From NCBI GenBank assembly GCA_030606485.1, contig JAUWGH010000001.1, forward strand, positions 310,001 to 374,000: DNA of 64,000 nucleotides, given 5' to 3'. Each line of letters begins with the position of its first letter. The stretch's first letter is position 1. The translations under genes and the position numbers were made by a program. This DNA comes from Promethearchaeota archaeon (lineage in GTDB: Archaea; Asgardarchaeota; Lokiarchaeia; Sigyniarchaeales; SOKP01). Under the pieces are notes generated by a model. The model did no database searches. It saw only the letters and a program-made list of their open reading frames with translations, and was not told the DNA's origin. This document shows, one piece after another, positions 18,201 to 25,145 of the stretch.

Positions 18201-19043
18201 ATGTATTTCGCATATGTTGATGAATCAGGTAATAAAGATATAAACAATAAGCAAAATAAACTCTATGTTATAGTAGCTATAATTATTCATGAACAATATT
18301 GGGATTATATTCATAAAGAATGTAAAAACCTAAAGCAAAAAATTTGGAATCTAGTCAAAAATGAAGAAGATCCGATAGATATACCAGAAGATTTTGAACT
18401 CCATATGAAAGAAATTTCTCGTAAAGAAGGATATTATGCCTCTATTGGAGATGATGATAAAAAATTACGAAAAATCTGGCAAGAAATGTATTATTTTTTG
18501 TCTAAACTTTTTATAAAAATTGTATCAATAGTAGTACATAAGGAACATTTTCTAAAACAAAATTACTTAGGAGTGGCAAATTGGGCATTTAAACTATTGA
18601 TTGAAAGATTAAACCGCTATGTTATGGATAGCAATCCGGAAAAACAGCAACATATTATGATAGTTATGGATTCGGTTGATTCCGAATTTGATGAGCAAAA
18701 ACGTCATGAAATCGAAACTTTCATAAAATATGGTACGGGACAAGGTTGGGATGAATTTCCCGAGCAAGTTATCGAAACACCTTTTATTGTTGATTCAAAA
18801 ATTCATAATGGCGTTCAATTGGCGGACATAGTAGCATATTTAGTGAGAAGGTATGCTATGAAATATTTTGGTTTAAGTCCAGGTGCCTTTTTTAATGACT
18901 ATTGTGATGATTTATTGACACTAATTGAGGATAAGTTTTATAGGCATAATAGCTATACACTTAAGGGATATGGTATGATGATCTTTCCCCGAAATTCCCC
19001 CATCGACGAACAATTTTGGAAAGTTTTTTACGGATATAAATAA
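18201..19043 (+). CDS. DUF3800 protein (RNase H-like fold)
   Basis: A 280-residue protein opening with MYFAYVDESGNKD, the hallmark of DUF3800 (YxDESGx). It continues with a hydrophobic strand (YVIVAIIIHE), IMIVMDSVDSE in the middle and the late QLADIVAYLVRRY motif; these acidic residues form the presumed RNase H-like active site. DUF3800 genes are common in prophages, defence islands and next to HEPN genes; the biochemical role is not established. ATG start; divergent from the TPR-HEPN gene. Eight bases after its stop begins the orphan copy of the 77-bp repeat, so its 3' flank is a recombination joint. Confidence 0.85.
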   Translation: MYFAYVDESGNKDINNKQNKLYVIVAIIIHEQYWDYIHKECKNLKQKIWNLVKNEEDPIDIPEDFELHMKEISRKEGYYASIGDDDKKLRKIWQEMYYFLSKLFIKIVSIVVHKEHFLKQNYLGVANWAFKLLIERLNRYVMDSNPEKQQHIMIVMDSVDSEFDEQKRHEIETFIKYGTGQGWDEFPEQVIETPFIVDSKIHNGVQLADIVAYLVRRYAMKYFGLSPGAFFNDYCDDLLTLIEDKFYRHNSYTLKGYGMMIFPRNSPIDEQFWKVFYGYK

Positions 19044-19051
19044 TCCACTTG

Positions 19052-19128
19052 TTCTAATGAATCAGATGAAAAAATTCTAGAAGGTGTTATTTCTAATAAT
19101 TTTCACTTATTTATTTTATTTCTATTAT
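19052..19128 (+). repeat. 77-bp direct repeat, right copy, orphan gene fragment
   Basis: Nearly identical to 13877-13953. It still encodes the HEPN protein's tail phrase (NESDEKILEGVISNNF) but is separated from any start. Two substitutions in 77 bases mean the duplication is young compared with the general divergence of this region. Confidence 0.85.
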
Positions 19129-19224
19129 TAAATATTATTCTTAAATAAATTGTCTTTTTATATTAATTAAATAGTTTTTATGATGGTGAAAAAATTTTTA
19201 TTTAAAATGTTTTAGGTTGTAATT

Positions 19225-19836
19225 ATGGAAGATGAGAATTCAAGGATAATATTATGTTATAAAATGAAATATACGATTGCTGATTATGAAAAGGATAAAA
19301 AGGAAGGAAACAGAAAAAGAATGGCTGAATTCATCTATGAAAGATTTAATGAGCGTTACATAGAGCCATTCGATGCAATAATAGACAAGAAGAAAAAAAA
19401 AAGCGGTTTTAGCTTAATGGCGATCTCGTGCTTGATGATTGAGGCACTAGAAACTTTTTGGCAAGGTTTAAAAGATTCAAGAGAAAAGGAAAATGGTGAA
19501 AATATAAGGGGGGGGGATTTCTTTGAAGCTTTTTTTTCGCATTGTAATGAATTAAGGGAATTCGGAGGGTTCGGAAAGAAATTCTATAAGCACATTCGAT
19601 GTGGGATTCTACACCAAGCAGAAACTACTGGTGGGTGGAAGATCAGTAGAAAGGAAGAAGTTCCACTCTTAGATAAAGCGACAAGAACCATCAATGCTAA
19701 CAAATTTTTCAACCAATTAAAGAAGTATCTGAAAAGGTACAGAACTGAATTAGAAACGCAAGAGTTAAATAGCGATATTTGGGTGAAATTTAATAAAAAG
19801 ATGGAAGCTATTATAAGCAATTGTGTTGTGGGATAG
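19225..19836 (+). CDS. HEPN-like protein with a G9 tract
   Basis: A 203-residue helical protein. SLMAISCLMIEALETFWQG is the first hydrophobic helix and FYKHIRCGILHQAETTGGW carries Arg125-x4-His130, the HEPN signature followed by a conserved-looking HQAET. A lysine-rich loop (DKKKKKSG) precedes the domain. The coding sequence includes nine consecutive G at 19508-19516, exceptional in this AT-rich DNA; a slip of one base would truncate the protein after about 95 residues, before the catalytic motif. It is the last large gene of the island. RNase activity is inferred only. Confidence 0.7.
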   Translation: MEDENSRIILCYKMKYTIADYEKDKKEGNRKRMAEFIYERFNERYIEPFDAIIDKKKKKSGFSLMAISCLMIEALETFWQGLKDSREKENGENIRGGDFFEAFFSHCNELREFGGFGKKFYKHIRCGILHQAETTGGWKISRKEEVPLLDKATRTINANKFFNQLKKYLKRYRTELETQELNSDIWVKFNKKMEAIISNCVVG

Positions 19837-19917
19837 AGTTCATATAATTAGATCAATTTAATGATCTAATAGTTTGATAAATTAATTTATAATTACCATC
19901 TTTTAATTTTTATAAGA

Positions 19918-20079
19918 TTGACTAAAGAAAGAAAAAAAGAATTTATTTATTTTGCTCGTTTAGCACTCCAAGCTACAAATAAAGATAATACAGATGCATC
20001 AGACAAATCACTACAAGAAGCTGAGATATGCAAAAAGGAATTGACATCTAACCCTAAAATTAATTTTAAATTAAAATAG
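19918..20079 (+). CDS. Small 53-residue protein, uncertain
   Basis: A frame starting at TTG 19918 (MTKERKKEFIYFARLALQAT...) and ending at TAG 20079. The N-terminal amphipathic helix and the lysine/alanine balance look coding, but there is no strong ribosome site and no known family. It lies between the last HEPN gene and the convergent dapB. It may be a small antitoxin-like partner of the preceding gene or a relic. Confidence 0.35.
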   Translation: MTKERKKEFIYFARLALQATNKDNTDASDKSLQEAEICKKELTSNPKINFKLK

Positions 20080-20135
20080 GGAAAAAAATAGTAATTTTTT
20101 ATACTATTTCTTTTGATTTCATTATTTTGTTTGTT

Positions 20136-20957
20136 TTATAGATTTAAGACATCTTTCATAGTATAGATACGATTTTTATTTTGTCTAAAAATATACTTCA
20201 TTGCTTTTATTGCTCCTTCTGCAAAACAATCTCTACTGATCGCTTTATGTTGCAATTCAATGTATTCCCCTGGACCTGCATAGAGTACTGTATGATTTCC
20301 TATAATATCGCCAGCTCGAATGCAATGTATTCCAATTTCGTTCTTTGCACCTTTCTTTCTTAAAGCTGGACCTTTTGGACGCCCATACTTAATAACATCA
20401 TCCATTTTAACTCCAAGAGTATCGCAAATTATTTTTGCTATAGTTAAACTCGTCCCTGAATAATTATCTCGTTTTCTTTTATGATGACCTTCAATTATTT
20501 CAATATCCCAATCGTTTAAATATTCAGTTAAAATTGATGCCATTTTGAATAAAATGTTTACACCCGTTGCCATATTAGGCGAAATCACTGCTGGAGCCTT
20601 CTTTGTTTTTACAAGCTTTTCGAATTCATCGAGAAAATCTTGGGTCATTGCTGTTGTTCCAATTACGCATTTAATTCCGTTTTCAACACAGATTTTGCAA
20701 TTTTTTTCTGTTGCTTTTGCCACAGTAAAATCTACGGCGACATCTGGTTTAGTTTCGTCTATAACTTTTTGAAGATAATTAACATCACTGATTTTGATTT
20801 TATTCCTATCTTTTACGGCTAGGAGCCCTCCTAATTCTTCGCCGATGTTATTTACATCGCAAGCGGCAACTATTTCAATTTCATCGTCATTTAATGCTAA
20901 TCCACTAATGAGTCTCCCCATTATACCCGTAGGACCTAAAATTAGTAATTTTATCAT
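20136..20957 (-). CDS. dapB: 4-hydroxy-tetrahydrodipicolinate reductase
   Basis: A 273-residue NAD(P)H-dependent reductase of the DAP route to lysine. The N-terminal Rossmann motif is GPTGIMGRLI; VDFTVAKAT and CVIGTTAMTQ follow. The catalytic region IIEGHHKRKRDNYSGTS keeps His158/His159, the catalytic lysine (Lys162) and the SGT substrate loop, although the usual DAPSGT reads DNYSGT. Length is normal. It starts 26 bases after the dapA stop on the minus strand, so the two form an operon for consecutive reactions. The other two lysine genes of the window (dapF, lysA) are on the plus strand about 10 kb to the left. Confidence 0.95.
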   Translation of the reverse strand: MIKLLILGPTGIMGRLISGLALNDDEIEIVAACDVNNIGEELGGLLAVKDRNKIKISDVNYLQKVIDETKPDVAVDFTVAKATEKNCKICVENGIKCVIGTTAMTQDFLDEFEKLVKTKKAPAVISPNMATGVNILFKMASILTEYLNDWDIEIIEGHHKRKRDNYSGTSLTIAKIICDTLGVKMDDVIKYGRPKGPALRKKGAKNEIGIHCIRAGDIIGNHTVLYAGPGEYIELQHKAISRDCFAEGAIKAMKYIFRQNKNRIYTMKDVLNL

Positions 20958-20983
20958 TATATTCTACCTTAAATCAAGCTTTT

Positions 20984-21886
20984 CTAAATTAATTTTAAAT
21001 TTTTTAATACTATTTTAATTTTTTCTTGATTGTCTAATAACGGAGGCGTTAGTGGCAACCTCATCCTTTTATTCATTAAACCGAGCAATTCAGCCGCAAA
21101 TTTTACCGGACCTGGATTTGTTTCAACAAATAATACTTTAAAAAGATCATAATATAGTAATTGCTGTTCCCTTGCATTATTCCAGAGATCCCTTTCCATT
21201 GTTTCGTAAAATTCGACCATTTTAAACGGGATAATGTTCGATGCGACACTAATTACTCCCTTACCACCCAGAGCCATAATATGAAAAGTTAGTGAATCAT
21301 CTCCGCTAAGGACGATAAAATCATCAGGGCATAATTTGAAAATCTTAGTGATTTGGTCAATGTTTCCACTTGCGCATTTTATCCCCACAACATTATCATT
21401 CTTTTTTGCAATAGTAGCTACCGTTTCTGGATTAATATTCCTAACCGTACGTCCCGGAACATTATACACAATTATTGGAATCTTGACTTGCTCAGCAATT
21501 GTATTGTAATGATCTATAAGTGAATGTTGAACGGGTTTGTTATAATAAGGAACAACAATTAATGCTCCATCGGCTCCAGCTTCCTCTGCTCTGGTTGTTA
21601 GCGAGATTGCCTCGTTTGTGGAATTACTTCCCGTTCCAGCTAACACAAAGGGATCTTTCCCGGTTTTTCTTGCTTCATCAACGGAAATTTTTACCGCTTC
21701 AATATGTTCCTCATGAGAGAGAGTTGCCGCCTCTCCCGTTGTACCCATAGTTAAAATATTTGCACCGTTATTAACTTGAAATTTTATAAATTCCCGATAT
21801 TTCTCTTCATCCAGAGAAAAGTCTTCCTTAAATGGCGTAATTAAAGCGGTTATCACATTTTTAAGTTTTTCTAATTTATCAGACAT
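20984..21886 (-). CDS. dapA: 4-hydroxy-tetrahydrodipicolinate synthase
   Basis: A TIM-barrel class I aldolase of 300 residues that condenses pyruvate with aspartate semialdehyde, the first committed lysine step. GTTGEAATL (near 48), the catalytic tyrosine in YNVPGRT (Tyr141), the Schiff-base lysine in GIKCASG (Lys170) and the LSGDDSL loop are all present. I start it at ATG 21886 (MSDKLEK); an ATG at 21916 would add ten residues that are not part of the conserved fold. It is upstream of and co-transcribed with dapB. A related N-acetylneuraminate lyase or 2-keto-3-deoxygluconate aldolase is unlikely because of the dapB neighbour. Confidence 0.94.
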   Translation of the reverse strand: MSDKLEKLKNVITALITPFKEDFSLDEEKYREFIKFQVNNGANILTMGTTGEAATLSHEEHIEAVKISVDEARKTGKDPFVLAGTGSNSTNEAISLTTRAEEAGADGALIVVPYYNKPVQHSLIDHYNTIAEQVKIPIIVYNVPGRTVRNINPETVATIAKKNDNVVGIKCASGNIDQITKIFKLCPDDFIVLSGDDSLTFHIMALGGKGVISVASNIIPFKMVEFYETMERDLWNNAREQQLLYYDLFKVLFVETNPGPVKFAAELLGLMNKRMRLPLTPPLLDNQEKIKIVLKNLKLI

Positions 21887-22141
21887 TGTAATCAAACTAT
21901 AACCAGTTAACATCATATAAAATTGGTTGAGAATAAGATATGTCCAATTTATTTAATAATCTTATGGAATATTCTATTAATAATAAGATAAAAATGAGTT
22001 AATTGTTCTTCTTGAAATCTAAACTCAAATGAAGCTATTTCTTCTTATTAGATAAATTAAATAAAAGAAATGATTAAATTTACCCTAATCTAATTAAAAA
22101 TAGTATTATTCATAATTATTATTTAAATAAATTTTATAAAA

Positions 22142-22438
22142 GTGGTGAAAAAAATACCAAAATTGATAATAAATATAGAAAAAGGATTTTCATTAATGCT
22201 AAATCAACACAGATGTCAAGGATGCGAAATTTGTGTTTCAGTTTGTCCTACAGGAATATTAGAAATGTCTGACCAATTGAATATGCGTGTAGCTTTTTTG
22301 CCAAAAGTGAAAGAGGGAAAGGAAAAATATTGTACTGCTTGTAAAAGATGTGAATATGCGTGTCCTATATGGGCAATATATATTGTACCAGAAATTGAGA
22401 ATGAAATTACAGTTAAAAAAGAGGAGGCAAAAATTTAG
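22142..22438 (+). CDS. korD: 2-oxoacid:ferredoxin oxidoreductase delta (ferredoxin) subunit
   Basis: A 98-residue dicluster ferredoxin. CQGCEICVSVCP (Cys25, 28, 31, 35) and CTACKRCEYACP (Cys64, 67, 70, 74) bind two [4Fe-4S] clusters, with a longer-than-usual loop between them. It is the electron exit of the 2-oxoacid:ferredoxin oxidoreductase encoded just downstream (15 bases to the next gene). The start is GTG at 22142, or a second GTG at 22145; an ATG at 22196 would leave only six residues before the first cysteine. The promoter presumably lies in the AT-rich 225-base gap to the divergent dapA. Confidence 0.9.
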   Translation: MVKKIPKLIINIEKGFSLMLNQHRCQGCEICVSVCPTGILEMSDQLNMRVAFLPKVKEGKEKYCTACKRCEYACPIWAIYIVPEIENEITVKKEEAKI

Positions 22439-22453
22439 AAAGGGTGATATTAT

Positions 22454-23632
22454 ATGAGTAATGTAAATGGTAAAAGATTCTTAAAACCTGGTAAGTATTT
22501 GATGATGGGCAATGTGGCTATGGCTGAAGGGGCTCTCTCGTCAGGTTTGAAATTTTTTGGGGGATATCCAATAACACCGAGTACAGAAGTAATCGAGCAT
22601 CTAGCAAAACGATTACCGGAAGTTGGAGGCTGTTGTATGCAAATGGAGGATGAACTAGCATCTATAAATGCAGTAATGGGTGCATCATTAGTTGGTGCTA
22701 AAGCAATGACTGCTACCTCAGGACCCGGTCTATCACTTATGACGGAAACTATTTCAATGGCAGCAAATATTGAAATTCCATTTGTTTTTTGCGATGTTCA
22801 ACGTTGTGGTCCGGGCACAGGATTTGTAACTGTTCCACATCATAACGATATAGGCTTAACCAGATTTGCTGGAAATGGAGAGTTTGAAGTAATAGCTTTT
22901 GCCCCTATGTCGTGCCAAGAATTATTTGATTTAACAATAACGGCGTTTAATTATGCGGAAACGTATAGATGTCCAATTTTCATTTTATCAGACGCTTATT
23001 TGGGACATATTCATGAAGTAGTAAATATACCTCCAAAAGAAGAAATTTTAAAAAGAGTTATTGATCGTACAATCCCAAAAGATACCAAGGGTGCAAAATT
23101 TACATATGAGGATATTAAAACTCATAAATTAACGATTCCAAAGCCTTATATCGTAGGAACTGAGTTCTGTCCTCCTTTAATCATTCATTTACCGCATAAC
23201 CAAGATGGTATACTAATGCCAGAAGAAAATTCATTAAGATTTATGAAAATTATGATTGATAAAATCAGAGATAATATAGATAAAATTAGCTTAACGGAAG
23301 AATATAAACTGGATGATGCAGAAATTATCATAATTTCATATGGTCTCCCCGTCCGGGCAAGTTATAGGGCTGTGGATTTAGCTCGCAAGAAAGGAATTAA
23401 AGTTGGAATTTTTAGGTTAATTACTGTATGGCCATTTCCAAAAGAAAAAGTTAAACAAGTCGTTGCTGGTGCTAAAGCTATAATTGTTCCGGAAATGAAT
23501 TATACTGGAGTGATTGCAGAACAAGTCGAACGAGTAACTGATCTTAATATTCCAGTTATTAAAGTACCTAAAGTAGCTACTTTACATCATCCAGATGATA
23601 TTTTAAAAGCGATTGAGGAGGTGGCGAAATAA
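22454..23632 (+). CDS. korA: 2-oxoacid:ferredoxin oxidoreductase alpha subunit
   Basis: A 392-residue pyrimidine-domain and transketolase-C-like subunit. The family pattern is clear: MGNVAMAEGAL, FFGGYPITPSTEV, MQMEDELASINAVMGAS, TATSGPGLSLMTE and RCGPGTG. The GYPITPSTE and MEDELAS signatures are those of KorA (2-oxoglutarate) type enzymes, which oxidise a 2-oxoacid with CoA to the acyl-CoA plus CO2 and reduced ferredoxin. A GGTGA ribosome site lies seven bases before ATG. The gene abuts korB with no gap. The substrate (2-oxoglutarate or a branched or other 2-oxoacid) cannot be settled from sequence. Confidence 0.92.
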   Translation: MSNVNGKRFLKPGKYLMMGNVAMAEGALSSGLKFFGGYPITPSTEVIEHLAKRLPEVGGCCMQMEDELASINAVMGASLVGAKAMTATSGPGLSLMTETISMAANIEIPFVFCDVQRCGPGTGFVTVPHHNDIGLTRFAGNGEFEVIAFAPMSCQELFDLTITAFNYAETYRCPIFILSDAYLGHIHEVVNIPPKEEILKRVIDRTIPKDTKGAKFTYEDIKTHKLTIPKPYIVGTEFCPPLIIHLPHNQDGILMPEENSLRFMKIMIDKIRDNIDKISLTEEYKLDDAEIIIISYGLPVRASYRAVDLARKKGIKVGIFRLITVWPFPKEKVKQVVAGAKAIIVPEMNYTGVIAEQVERVTDLNIPVIKVPKVATLHHPDDILKAIEEVAK

Positions 23633-24541
23633 ATGTCTGATGATGTTAGATATCCAAGTGAAAAACCAGAACATCCATATTTTGATAGTTCCTTTTCAGG
23701 AATGCTTTTAGGAACCCTTGTTTCACGATTCTGTGGAGGTTGTGGATATGGTAGTATTGGACAATTATATACAAGAGTCTTTGAAGATGAAAAGTTAGAT
23801 CCTAAATTATATCCATTAGTTATTGGGATAGGGTGTTATAGTCAAATCTTTTTCTTAGTTCATAAAAATGCTCAAAAAATGCTAACACTTCATGGTAGAG
23901 CCCCAGCAGTCGCAACTGGAATGAAAATGGCAAACCCGAAAATGAAACCGATTATCTTCTCAGGAGATGGAGATTGTTTAGGAATAGGAGGGAACCACTT
24001 TATCCATTTATGTCGCAGAAACCTTGATTGCATACTCTTTATCTTTAATAATTCTATTTATGGAATGACCGGTGGTCAAGCAGCTCCGACAACTCTATAC
24101 GGAGCTATGAGCACAACTACCCCATATAAAATGTTTGAACCACGATCAGATGGTGTAGAACTTGCTTTAGCTGCGGGTGCAAGCTATGTAGCGCGCACAA
24201 CTGTTGCCCATCCTAGGACTCTAATGAAATACTTTAAAAAAGCATTAAAACACAAGGGGACTTCAGTAATTGAGGTAATAACTCCATGTGTTACGTATTT
24301 TGGGCGGAAAAATCTTGATAATCTGGGTTCTAAAGGAGAAAAAGGGGAAATTATGGATACTGGAGGGAAAATGTTTGAGTGGATTAAAAAAAATTCTATT
24401 CATATAAATCAAGCGAAATTCATGAGTAAAGAGGAGTTATTTAATAAATATATTATAGGAGAATTCCGCTATGACCCAAGCAAGTCTGAATATTCTGAAG
24501 AATATAAAAAAATTCAAAATATCGCAATGAAAGGTGACTAA
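23633..24541 (+). CDS. korB: 2-oxoacid:ferredoxin oxidoreductase beta subunit (TPP-binding)
   Basis: A 302-residue subunit. RFCGGCGYGS (Cys34, Cys37) begins the cluster/TPP region, GDGDCLGIGGNHFIH is the Mg-TPP motif, RRNLDCILFIFNN follows and YGMTGGQAAPTT is the typical KorB phrase. With KorA it forms the catalytic core where thiamine pyrophosphate decarboxylates the 2-oxoacid. ATG follows directly on the korA stop, and a GGTGA at the end of this gene serves korC. The C-terminal 50 residues (KFMSKEELFNKY...) are a family-typical tail. Confidence 0.92.
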   Translation: MSDDVRYPSEKPEHPYFDSSFSGMLLGTLVSRFCGGCGYGSIGQLYTRVFEDEKLDPKLYPLVIGIGCYSQIFFLVHKNAQKMLTLHGRAPAVATGMKMANPKMKPIIFSGDGDCLGIGGNHFIHLCRRNLDCILFIFNNSIYGMTGGQAAPTTLYGAMSTTTPYKMFEPRSDGVELALAAGASYVARTTVAHPRTLMKYFKKALKHKGTSVIEVITPCVTYFGRKNLDNLGSKGEKGEIMDTGGKMFEWIKKNSIHINQAKFMSKEELFNKYIIGEFRYDPSKSEYSEEYKKIQNIAMKGD

Positions 24542-24544
24542 AAA

Positions 24545-25144
24545 TTGAACCGATACGAAATTAGAATTGTCGGATATGGTGGGCAAGGTATAATTACTTT
24601 GAGTAAAATGATTGCATACGCAAGTGGCATCTGTGAAGAATTATTAGTAACTCAAACTGAAGCGTATGGGGCGCAAGCAAGAGGTGGAAGAAGCTGGGCT
24701 GAAGTTGTTATCGATTTAGATAGAGAATCCAAACAGATTGATTATCCTAAAGCGTTAAAACCTTATGATCTTCTTGTTATTCTTTCGGATGCTGCAACAA
24801 AAGAGGTTAAAAAGGAAGTAATTAAAAAAGAAGAAAATACAGGACTCCTCATTTGGGATTCATCCACCATATTAGGGAAATTTCGAGCAGCAAGTAAAAT
24901 GAAAAATCTTGGTTTACCAATCCAAAAAATGGCATTAGAAAAATTTGGAGACACCGTATACGGTAATACAATCTTATTTGGAATATTTACAGTTGTAACT
25001 AAGATCTTCTCCGAAGAATCTGCAATAGAAACTATAAAACAATTTGTTCCAAGTTCAACATTAGAAAAGAATATTGAAGCTTTTAAATTTGGAAAGCAAA
25101 AGGCTGAAGAGTTTTTAACTCAATTAAAGGAGGGAATGAGTTAA
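24545..25144 (+). CDS. korC: 2-oxoacid:ferredoxin oxidoreductase gamma subunit
   Basis: A 199-residue subunit beginning RIVGYGGQGIITLSKM, followed by TEAYGAQARGGRSWAEV and GNTILFGI, all standard for the gamma domain that binds CoA and closes the catalytic core. It starts at TTG 24545, supported by GGTGA eight bases upstream and by the conserved N-terminus starting directly at that codon. A GGAGG near its own end serves the next gene, one base after the stop. It completes a D-A-B-C subunit order. Confidence 0.92.
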   Translation: MNRYEIRIVGYGGQGIITLSKMIAYASGICEELLVTQTEAYGAQARGGRSWAEVVIDLDRESKQIDYPKALKPYDLLVILSDAATKEVKKEVIKKEENTGLLIWDSSTILGKFRAASKMKNLGLPIQKMALEKFGDTVYGNTILFGIFTVVTKIFSEESAIETIKQFVPSSTLEKNIEAFKFGKQKAEEFLTQLKEGMS

Positions 25145-25145
25145 T

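Noticed and set aside
13877-19128. A CRISPR array, because of the near-identical repeat
   Set aside because: Only two copies exist, 5 kb apart, one within a coding region; no regularly spaced short repeats and no cas genes were seen.
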